Positions 60,801 through 64,000 of a stretch of 64,000 nucleotides of DNA are shown here, in pieces. Each line of letters starts with the position of its first letter. The first letter of the stretch is position 1. Source of the DNA: Girardinichthys multiradiatus. Lineage: Eukaryota; Chordata; Actinopteri; Cyprinodontiformes; Goodeidae. The notes below the pieces were generated by a model. That model saw nothing but the letters and a program-made list of their open reading frames with translations, was not told the origin of the DNA and ran no database searches. The DNA lies in NCBI RefSeq assembly GCF_021462225.1, contig NC_061795.1, forward strand, positions 2,867,001 through 2,931,000, given 5' to 3'. The position numbers and the translations under genes were made by a program.

Positions 60801-60941
60801 TGACAGCCAGAAGACAGCCTCCTTTCTCTCTTCTCTGGCTTCTGGGCAGCTCTGCTGGGCCCCAGACAGTTTCCTAATGCTTTGTCAGGTGCAGATTCAG
60901 CAGACTCAGGATCTACAACAGCGTCTCAGCAGGAAGCTCCG
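32154..60941 (+). CDS. lrriq1: LRRIQ1, 5' and central part (13 exons, incomplete at 3' end)
   Basis: Leucine-rich repeats and IQ motif containing 1. The exact function is not established; an association with motile cilia is plausible. Thirteen exons join without a stop into about 987 residues. Residues 1-156 are a polar N-terminus. About 157-560 is a very Glu/Lys/Arg-rich coiled coil (exon 6), followed by a Ser/Thr-richer linker with WMGCCMYW. From about 664 come leucine-rich repeats such as [41 protein letters not shown] and [15 protein letters not shown]. The order coiled coil then LRR, and several LRR motifs, match vertebrate LRRIQ1 as I know it. Human LRRIQ1 is about 1,700 residues, so the C-terminal IQ region is outside the window. 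All splice sites are GT/AG with matching phases, so the gene looks intact. Its introns are full of transposons. Exon 4 sits at the end of a nine-copy tandem array of its own acceptor. Confidence 0.92.
32240..33080 (+). mobile_element. Degenerate Tc1-like relic in lrriq1 intron 1
   Basis: It begins with TCGCAAAAAGTATTCACACCC, a Tc1 end type. It continues with ttttatgtgatagaccaaca near 32459, eroded coding text around 32640-32960, and an [17 protein letters not shown] trace near 33040. No frame survives. Confidence 0.55.
33134..33476. mobile_element. MITE-like element with TAGGGAT termini
   Basis: TAGGGATAGGCGAT at the left is roughly mirrored by AGCCAATCCCTA at the right. AT-rich interior without coding capacity. 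Confidence 0.4.
33757..33918 (+). CDS. lrriq1: lrriq1 exon 2
   Basis: Acceptor TTTCCAG, then [20 protein letters not shown] and onward. Donor GTAAGT at 33919. 162 nt, phase 0 at both ends. Confidence 0.88.
34007..34046 (+). CDS. lrriq1: lrriq1 exon 3
   Basis: Acceptor GATGCAG, then [13 protein letters not shown] plus one nucleotide. Donor GTAGGT at 34047. 40 nt, leaving phase 1, which fits each of the repeated acceptors of exon 4. Confidence 0.75.
34642..34853. mobile_element. Short MITE (hAT-like) in lrriq1 intron 3
   Basis: The termini GGTGGTGTTTAACTTCAGTC and AGTTTGACACCAC are inverted repeats. The inner part also folds back (TTTTAGATGCGTCTC against CACATCTAAATG). I know this element as common in fish; the superfamily assignment is from memory. 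Confidence 0.6.
35644..36372 (+). repeat. 9 x 81-bp tandem array carrying an lrriq1 splice acceptor
   Basis: Nine head-to-tail units of exactly 81 bp. They look identical apart from one base in the first (AAATTG against AAACTG). Each unit holds a T-rich tract, a TTTTCACAG acceptor and the first 24 nt of exon 4. Acceptor-proximal exon starts fall at 35701 plus multiples of 81, to 36349. Because 81 is divisible by three and no unit contains a stop in the exon frame, the array is open throughout. The other strand is also open for 262 codons, as a by-product. Confidence 0.97.
36349..36509 (+). CDS. lrriq1: lrriq1 exon 4 (minimal form, last acceptor)
   Basis: Acceptor TTTTCACAG at 36340-36348. 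With the G from exon 3 it reads [16 protein letters not shown], later [12 protein letters not shown]. Donor GTAAGT at 36510, phase 0. Eight more identical acceptors lie upstream in the 81-bp array. If the first (exon start 35701) were used, the exon would be 809 nt and still open, adding 216 residues. Confidence 0.85.
36686..36751 (+). CDS. lrriq1: lrriq1 exon 5
   Basis: Acceptor CTTCATCAG, then [20 protein letters not shown] and RQ. Donor GTAGGT at 36752. 66 nt, phase 0, coiled-coil composition. Confidence 0.87.
37351..38187 (+). mobile_element. THAP-bearing DNA transposon relic in lrriq1 intron 5
   Basis: The left end (GGGACCTATTATGGAAAATT) and right end (TATAATAGGTCACC followed by TTTAA) are approximate inverted repeats. 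The right flank TTAA would fit a TTAA-targeting superfamily such as Kolobok. Inside, 37718-37969 carries THAP-like text ([15 protein letters not shown], then [16 protein letters not shown]) followed by a donor-like GTAAGT. Most of the transposase is absent. Confidence 0.55.
38758..39111 (-). CDS. Element-encoded ORF, copy 1 (unknown family)
   Basis: A 117-codon frame starts [19 protein letters not shown], with [18 protein letters not shown] and [12 protein letters not shown] next. It is closely related to the frame at 40125-40799 and lacks about 80 internal codons found there, so it is a deleted copy. The N-terminal 60 residues are helical in composition and the rest is Ser/Pro-rich. No known domain was recognised. 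It may be a leader or gag-like product of the element. Confidence 0.3.
   Translation of the reverse strand: MDQPANQLKDWLEEWGSVFPQSTLTLEIIEAEHLRALAEIFSPISKGLAAASASFFEDLTTTSAPISAKQRLPTLPESRPHFQQTSAMSQLHTQCPQAQYSPPLYIIPSAPSSGPQL
39420..40010 (-). repeat. Imperfect minisatellite-like central block of the TIR element
   Basis: Several diverged, roughly 45-50-bp units (such as TCTTCAGAGCTC with variable spacing, 39720-39900) lie between the two ORF units. All three - strand frames are open for 146 to 210 codons, a consequence of the biased composition, so none is called as a gene. Confidence 0.5.
40125..40799 (-). CDS. Element-encoded ORF, copy 2 (unknown family)
   Basis: A 224-codon frame starts [19 protein letters not shown], the same start as copy 1. 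Residues 1-65 are acidic to neutral and probably helical ([14 protein letters not shown]). A Pro/Ser-rich stretch with a basic cluster ([11 protein letters not shown], about residues 94-104) follows, and the end is Leu/His-rich. The paired copies show conservation mainly in the first 65 residues, which supports that part as coding. No enzymatic motif is visible. Confidence 0.35.
   Translation of the reverse strand: MDQPANQLKDWLEEYGSSFSQSTLTPEIVEAEHQRALAEIFSPVFKGPAAASASFSEDLTATSAPISVSQVDISVPAKVTDGTPIPPATAPPVCSFSRRRRRHRQDVPVSETSASTSFVSPEGHTKAFLPVWSDKRVLTSSRESDRPFPILPSLQPHFQLQLARQAPRLSFTLSVPKARILRRSTSLLQHPPVVLSRKLLRLFLLISHLQHQNHYHPHQVSKAL
41311..42494. mobile_element. TA-flanked element with CTGTATTTTCCGCAC termini (1,184 bp)
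   Basis: CTGTATTTTCCGCACTATAA at the left and its near-perfect complement at the right, with TA on both sides. AAGGCGCACCGGATTATAAG-type motifs repeat near both ends. Known to me as an abundant non-autonomous fish element. It sits within the right TIR of the larger element, so it is younger. Confidence 0.85.
42775..43068. mobile_element. TA-flanked MITE (CAGTCATATTCAATAAATTA), copy 1
   Basis: 294 bp, TA on both sides, terminal inverted repeats of about 25 bp, AT-rich. A second copy is at 54733-55072. It lies 142 bp before lrriq1 exon 6. Confidence 0.9.
43211..44731 (+). CDS. lrriq1: lrriq1 exon 6 (large coiled-coil exon)
   Basis: Acceptor TCTTTGCTAG, then [14 protein letters not shown]. 1,521 nt, 507 codons, phase 0 at both ends, donor GTAACA at 44732. 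About 400 residues of nearly uninterrupted Glu/Lys/Arg with few hydrophobics form a long charged helix. The last 100 residues change to Ser/Thr-rich and basic sequence with a Trp/Cys patch (WMGCCMYW). The antisense strand is open over long stretches simply because of the purine bias. Confidence 0.9.
45150..45545 (+). mobile_element. Rex3-type LINE fragment with internal deletion
   Basis: A + strand coding trace in several frames: [17 protein letters not shown], then a jump to the reverse transcriptase end ([38 protein letters not shown]). The sequence parallels the Rex3 copy at 55.3-58.3 kb, but the whole catalytic core is missing. Confidence 0.8.
45640..45915 (-). mobile_element. L2-clade LINE 3' end fragment
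   Basis: On the - strand it reads [13 protein letters not shown] and [20 protein letters not shown], the C-terminus seen in the L2 at 17-22 kb. It is followed by the characteristic CCCTTTGGGATAAATGAAAT tail. A 5'-truncated copy, as usual for LINEs. Confidence 0.85.
46091..46243 (+). CDS. lrriq1: lrriq1 exon 7 (first LRRs)
   Basis: Acceptor CCCTGCCAG, then [17 protein letters not shown] and [17 protein letters not shown]. Donor GTGAAT at 46244. 153 nt, phase 0. Very close to the start of the LRR block in vertebrate LRRIQ1. Confidence 0.88.
46331..46481 (+). CDS. lrriq1: lrriq1 exon 8 (LRRs)
   Basis: Acceptor ATGTTGCAG, then [18 protein letters not shown] and two further LRRs ([22 protein letters not shown]). 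Donor GTGAGA at 46482, phase 1. The intron before it is only 87 bp. Confidence 0.9.
46727..46920 (+). CDS. lrriq1: lrriq1 exon 9 (LRRs)
   Basis: Acceptor TTCTTTCTAG, then [37 protein letters not shown] and [10 protein letters not shown]. Donor GTACAA at 46921. 194 nt, phase 0 at the end. Confidence 0.92.
47640..47960 (+). repeat. Degenerate dispersed retroposon-like block
   Basis: The text (ctgaatgtcatctgcataaa near 47707, gccttgagctacccc near 47811, gaaccagtccagaacagtac near 47870) resembles a widely dispersed fish repeat derived from a non-LTR element. No frame is intact and the class is uncertain. Confidence 0.35.
48619..48746 (+). CDS. lrriq1: lrriq1 exon 10 (LRRs)
   Basis: Acceptor CTCTATCAG, then [20 protein letters not shown], with [15 protein letters not shown] near the end. 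Donor GTTTAC at 48747. 128 nt, leaving phase 2. Confidence 0.9.
48793..48832. repeat. (TA)n tract in lrriq1 intron 10
   Basis: Short alternating TA/TG stretch between exons 10 and 11. Confidence 0.85.
48936..49009 (+). CDS. lrriq1: lrriq1 exon 11 (LRR)
   Basis: Acceptor TTTGTCAG, then [20 protein letters not shown] and NCLS. Donor GTAAAA at 49010. 74 nt, phase 1 at the end. Confidence 0.87.
49130..49710 (-). mobile_element. Degenerate Tc1-like relic
   Basis: The complement gives Tc1 transposase text (for example gactttgactggaccatttt at 49538 and ttattgtcctgctggaaggt at 49611 are antisense Tc1 landmarks). Heavily decayed. Confidence 0.55.
50025..51127 (-). pseudogene. Tc1-like transposase, frameshifted
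   Basis: Three - strand frames together cover a Tc1 transposase. The N-terminal helix-turn-helix part is at 50900-51127 ([12 protein letters not shown]), a middle piece at 50475-50660, and the C-terminal half at 50025-50456. The last contains [18 protein letters not shown] (second catalytic Asp) and [11 protein letters not shown], where the catalytic Glu of NPIENLW is replaced by Lys. Even without the frameshifts this copy would be inactive. A perfect 18-bp inverted duplication at 50474-50513 disrupts the coding sequence between the second and third pieces. Confidence 0.8.
50474..50513. repeat. Perfect 18-bp inverted repeat, 4-nt loop, within Tc1
   Basis: GTCACCACCATATTTGAC at 50474-50491 and its exact complement at 50496-50513, separated by CACT. 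The right arm replaces normal Tc1 sequence. Confidence 0.95.
51295..51400 (+). mobile_element. Short Tc1-like fragment
   Basis: Text such as CATGTTTGGAGAAAACCAGA followed by TTAAGCATGGAGGTAGAGCG is the Tc1 region before the second catalytic Asp, here on the + strand next to the opposite-facing Tc1. Confidence 0.45.
51727..51820 (+). CDS. lrriq1: lrriq1 exon 12 (LRR end)
   Basis: Acceptor ATTCTCAG, then [19 protein letters not shown] and [11 protein letters not shown], the typical last LRR before the cap. Donor GTAAGC at 51821. 94 nt, phase 2. Confidence 0.9.
52602..53755 (-). mobile_element. Tc1/mariner element (family B), second copy, truncated on the right
   Basis: The left terminus CAGGGGTTGGACAATGAAAC follows TA at 52600-52601. 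The copy matches the one at 18008 closely as far as CACACTCT near 53755. There it departs from the family sequence and lacks the right terminal repeat. Located in lrriq1 intron 12. Confidence 0.9.
52654..53685 (-). pseudogene. Tc1/mariner transposase (family B, DD36E spacing), late stops
   Basis: A - strand frame of 343 codons starts at 53685 ([11 protein letters not shown]), the same length as the copy at 18060-19091. The first 310 codons are open and contain the whole catalytic triad: D152 (FSDES), D243 (QDDNAPIHT) and E280 (NIIEPLW), with 36 residues between the last two. TAG at 52753-52755 replaces a Trp, and TGA at 52699-52701 matches the late TGA of the first copy. About 33 C-terminal residues are lost. 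The helix-turn-helix ([10 protein letters not shown]) and basic hook ([10 protein letters not shown]) are intact. The right terminal repeat is missing, so the copy is fixed in place. Confidence 0.92.
53800..54730. other. Intron 12 interval with no recognised element
   Basis: AT-rich intron sequence. No coding frame, TIR or known repeat was seen. Confidence 0.5.
54733..55072. mobile_element. TA-flanked MITE, copy 2
   Basis: 340 bp with the same termini as the copy at 42775 (CAGACTCATTCAATAAATTA at the left with small differences, AATTTATTGAATATGACTG at the right) and flanking TA. Confidence 0.85.
55315..55671 (-). pseudogene. Rex3 C-terminal region
   Basis: A 118-codon frame with [34 protein letters not shown] and [11 protein letters not shown]. 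This is the standard Rex3 tail after the reverse transcriptase. It is separated from the upstream frame by a single break. Confidence 0.85.
55675..56640 (-). pseudogene. Rex3 reverse transcriptase with motif A deleted
   Basis: A 321-codon open frame. It includes the segment before the palm ([20 protein letters not shown] at residues 110-129), then jumps after LLSR (residue 133, near 56241) to [13 protein letters not shown]. Family members have roughly 90 residues between these points, including the motif A Asp. Motif B (RQGCPLSP, 154-161) and motif C (FADD, 193-196) survive. Without motif A the enzyme cannot polymerise. The conserved [17 protein letters not shown] and LTYGHEL segments follow. 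A stop or frameshift at about 55675 separates the last 118 codons (55315-55671), which carry [19 protein letters not shown]. Confidence 0.88.
56373..57632 (-). pseudogene. Rex3 endonuclease and linker
   Basis: A 419-codon open frame. [10 protein letters not shown] lies at residues 61-70 and [10 protein letters not shown] at 154-163. These are the catalytic Asn/Asp and Asp-His signatures of the apurinic-type endonuclease that opens target DNA for RTE elements. The first strands of the domain lie upstream in another frame (about 57640-57760, [20 protein letters not shown]), so a frameshift near 57635 separates them. The C-terminal 150 residues are the charged linker ([21 protein letters not shown]). 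The frame is lost again near 56590, ahead of the reverse transcriptase. The listed Met is not the native start. Confidence 0.88.
58266..58298. repeat. 13-bp inverted repeat at the Rex3 5' border
   Basis: TTGATGATGTGTA at 58266-58278 and its exact complement at 58286-58298, separated by 7 nt. It lies just outside the 5' end of the Rex3 copy. Confidence 0.9.
58300..59180. other. Intron 12 interval with no recognised element
   Basis: No frame with a domain and no terminal repeats recognised. Confidence 0.5.
59187..59480 (+). mobile_element. Degenerate Tc1-like fragment
   Basis: The + strand text WNGPARVLT with decayed continuation matches the Tc1 PDLNP region. The right part ends near TTTTTATCAAATGTTG. 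Confidence 0.5.
59500..60740. other. Intron 12 interval with no recognised element
   Basis: AT-rich intron sequence. Nothing recognised until the acceptor of exon 13. Confidence 0.5.
60762..60941 (+). CDS. lrriq1: lrriq1 exon 13 (LRR cap and following helix)
   Basis: Acceptor TCTCTTTCAG, then [35 protein letters not shown] and QRLSRKL. Donor GTAAGA at 60942, phase 2. Intron 12 is about 8.9 kb and carries a Tc1/mariner copy and the Rex3 element. The next exon is outside the window or was not recognised. Confidence 0.88.
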
Positions 60942-61539
60942 GTAAGAGTAGAACTGAGTGTTTAACACAAATGTGACACCGACCATGTGATGTCAGCCAT
61001 GTTTTTCCCTGTTATCATTTTGGTTTTTTGATGCGGGAATTTTTAGCTTAACATTTCAGTGAAAACAGTAGAAACTCCTTAAAGTTGTTACTATAAAAAG
61101 TTATTCTGAAAACTCTTTAGCATTGGCAGAGGATTTGGCAAGTTTTTCATACTCAGCCTACACATGCAACTCTGTTTCTCAACCTTCAAATGCATTTTTC
61201 TTGCAAATGTTTCATCATGTAAGGGAAAATAAACAGATTTACCAATAGTATAAAATGTATCACCAAGAGGCATTAATACAGTTAAGAAATAATGGACCAA
61301 ACAAAGAATTTCTTATTTTTTTCTAATTATATTTGAAATAAATTAAGCTCTCTTGTAGTCCCAGGACCAAATGCAGCATATCCTATTTTTCATCTGACCT
61401 CTCAATTTTCCATGCCAAATAGTTAATATTTCTTTCAGCTTCAGATAAGAAAATAAGGTCTATCAACCAGAACTGTGGGTTTGATTTGTCATATCCTAAA
61501 TAGAAAACAATAAAAGCCATTACAGAACAGGATAAAGGT

Positions 61540-62050
61540 TTTCCTGTCTGCTGACAGGCATTTCTTTTATCTTGAGCTGATCAACCCGCCTGACACCAAG
61601 CGGTGAGGAATGCTTGCTATTCCCTTGTTATGTCTGATGCACAAGGCGCAGTGAGCCTAAAGACAACGTCCATCTATTTTCACAAGTCCTTCAGTGTCAC
61701 TGAACCCTGCACACGTATATACTCCTATGCAAGGAGGACCACCAGCGCTTAAAGCGGTGGTCAACTTTCTGCTTATCTTCCTGACCTTTCTGAATTACGC
61801 TGCACAAAAGATGAAACGTGGCGGCGGCCACTTGAACGGGTCACACGGAGGACTCCTATTGCTTGGGGGGTAATGTGGTGCTCCCCTCGTTTCACCCCTC
61901 ACTGTGTACCCTCTATCCCTCTGGCCTCTGGACAATGAGCCATTTTGGGGGGCTTTGCAGGAGCCGACAAAGCCATTTAACCCCTGGCCTGACCTCGTGT
62001 CAAACTGAAGTTTAGGGGAGGTGAGAGGGGTGCCACACGCCATTTCACTG
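61540..62050. other. Unique GC-richer intronic block
   Basis: High-complexity sequence with a composition unlike the surrounding intron and no repeat or coding signature. It is a candidate conserved non-coding block. Composition is the only evidence. Confidence 0.25.
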
Positions 62051-62279
62051 GTGACTCTAAGGCATGAAACTGTGGTTTATCTTAGATGTATTGTTTACAG
62101 CTTGCATTACAGCACCAGGTTAAATGTTGGGTGTTGTCTCTAATAGCTGATGTAGCTGAGCAATATTTCGTTCTGTAATTCACAATTAAAATAGTGCAGA
62201 TATAATGTGACAGGATTATTTTCAAGGTTCAACTAAAGCTTACAAAAAGTACCTCATCTCCAGGATTTAGTGAATTAAA

Positions 62280-62911
62280 CTGTGAATGCATGGTCTTCCC
62301 CATCAGAGAGATATGTCTTCTTGACCATACTGGGTTTTTTCCAGGATAGCCCTGTATTTATTTTAGTTCTCTGTCCCTGTTGGAGGAAAACAACCACGGA
62401 CCATGATGCTGCCTCCACTCTTTTTCAAGTTGGGAGTGGTGGGTTCAGGGGGATTTAAGTGTGTTGCTTTCTTTCAACTTTAGTTTTGGCCTAACATTGA
62501 CCATAACTGCTAGATTTGTGACATCTGTCATAAATGGTGGTCTTCTTAACAACAGACCTGTCATCAGATTCAACTTAGTTTTCAAATGTAACCCTACTTA
62601 AACTTCTGTCTCACATGTCTGCTGTGTTCCTTGGTCTGCATTCATTTATTTCATAATTTAACCTCTAAGGTCTTACAGAACAGCTGAATATATGATGAGA
62701 TTAAATTACTCACAGGTGACTCTGTTTACTAATTAGGTTACTTTTTCAGATTTCTTTAGTCTAAAAAAAAAAACACAACCGTGTATTATTTTTCTTACAT
62801 TCCATGCTTTGTGTTGTTCTAAAACATAACATCCTTAGAAAGTAATGGAAGTTTACTTTGTATTGTGACACAAATGTGGAATAGGGGTATGAATATTTTG
62901 GAAGGCACTGT
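62280..62911 (-). mobile_element. Degenerate Tc1-like relic
   Basis: Antisense Tc1 landmarks (CCATGATGCTGCCTCCAC near 62401, CTGTCCCTGTTGG near 62371) and a right terminus ATTTTGGAAGGCACTGTA at about 62894-62911. Confidence 0.7.
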
Positions 62912-62999
62912 AATTGATTTGCAATAACAGGTTGCCAGAAAGGATTTCTGTATACCCACAGGGTAAATTAGAGGACACATTCTTTAATTTACAACAGTT

Positions 63000-64000
63000 T
63001 TCTGCTTTCTTATGTCAATGTTGTGCAATTTTATGGTGACCTTGGAGTGAACCAGCAGGTACAAGGAAGAAGGATCATGGGGGTCACAGTCTTCTGTCAC
63101 CCCATTACTCCTTTCTCGCTTGTCCCACTGAGAATGAAGAGCTGGACCTTTGTTGAGAAGAATCTATTCTCCTTAAAACTACCAGCCTTCCAGACAGGCA
63201 GACAGACAGACAGACTGAGTGTGTGTCTGCCCCCTCAGGGTTGAAGTCAGGGTAGGGGAGCAGTGCAACAGAGCAAAGCATTGCTAATAGATTCATTATG
63301 ATTCCATTGAGGAGGCTTTGTAGAGGGTTTATCCCCTTAATGAAAGAGACATTTTAACTGGGCAGGCAGACAAGTCTTTTGTCTTCTCTGATATACACCC
63401 ACACTTACCTATGCATAATCACACACTTAACCTTACATTACTGGTGAACGCAGCTTTCTTAACAGTGTTAATAGCCATTTTTAAAAGAGATTTTGATTGA
63501 TTTTTACGAGACTGCAGTGAAAAAAAAAGTAATAAATTTATTAGGACAAGTTTGACACAAAGAATACTTTGAAGACAGTTGGAAGGACTCAATTGGATAT
63601 CAGGAGATATCACTGATTCTGTGAGAATATAATTGATCAGAAAATCTGGGATATTTGTGTAAATATAGTTTGATACTTGAATTGCAAAGCTGAATTTCTG
63701 ATCTAGTTATGTAGGTTGGAGTTAGGGCTGCACAAAATCATGCAAATGTGATATTATAGGTAATTATTACATTAAATCAACATTTTCCTCGGTCTTTTAC
63801 TCATATGTGTTTCCAACAGTCTTTGTGAGCTTTAGCATCTTGGACATTCTAATCTTTGTAAAGTGCAGGTATCTACTGACTTCATCAAGCAGACTAAATT
63901 TCAAAGTGAATGTATAAGCCAGTTGTTAATGCTTTCCTAACATTTCTGATATCAATACCTTTTAAAAAGCTTTTATTTGGGCGCAGGGCATGGTGTAGCG
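63000..64000. other. Intron 13 sequence, no recognised exon
   Basis: Includes a short (CAGA)n run near 63195-63216. No lrriq1 exon with matching phase was recognised before the window ends. Confidence 0.5.

Overview
This is a stretch of a vertebrate nuclear genome, most probably an acanthomorph teleost fish. It is AT-rich and CpG-poor, with introns, microsatellites and many transposon families typical of fish: several Tc1/mariner lineages, L2 LINEs, a Rex3 (RTE-type) LINE, THAP-bearing DNA transposon relics and TA-flanked MITEs. No bacterial-type operons, rRNA genes, CRISPR arrays or convincing tRNA genes were seen.

Only one host gene is well supported: the 5' and central part of LRRIQ1 (leucine-rich repeats and IQ motif containing 1), on the + strand from the start codon at 32154 to at least 60941. 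I reconstructed 13 coding exons with GT/AG sites and compatible phases. They encode about 987 residues: a short N-terminus, a long Glu/Lys/Arg-rich coiled coil (mostly one 1.5-kb exon), then the leucine-rich repeats. The IQ-motif exons must lie beyond the right edge. A match to the RFX X-box sits 214 bp upstream of the ATG, as expected for a ciliary gene.

Layout. 1-3.4 kb: an old Tc1 relic and a CpG-richer, promoter-like block. 3.5-6.4 kb: a degenerate multicopy ORF of unknown family, split by a Tc1 element. 7.3-8.3 kb: a THAP relic. 9.6-13.0 kb: Tc1 fragments, an internally deleted Tc1 copy and a dispersed DNA-element fragment. 13.4-15.9 kb: a TIR element, a (TA)n tract, an RTE-like repeat and an unexplained 276-codon ORF. 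16.5-21.9 kb: a three-level transposon nest (Tc1-type element, holding an L2 LINE, holding a DD36E-spaced Tc1/mariner element). 22.5 kb: a perfect 50-bp inverted repeat. 25.6-27.9 kb: a retroposon-like unit with a LINE-type tail that encodes a small membrane-protein ORF, next to an L2 relic. 29.4-31.8 kb: a Tc1 relic, an LTR-like block and a (ATCT)n tract. 32.1-64 kb: LRRIQ1. Its introns hold MITEs, a THAP relic, a 4.3-kb TIR element, L2 and Rex3 pieces, further Tc1 copies and a near-complete but dead Rex3.

The most unusual object is a nine-copy, 81-bp tandem array (35644-36372). Each unit carries a complete 3' splice acceptor and the first 24 nt of an LRRIQ1 exon. The unit length is a multiple of three and the array has no stop codon. 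Splicing to any of the nine acceptors would keep the frame and could add 0 to 8 copies of a 27-residue segment to the protein.
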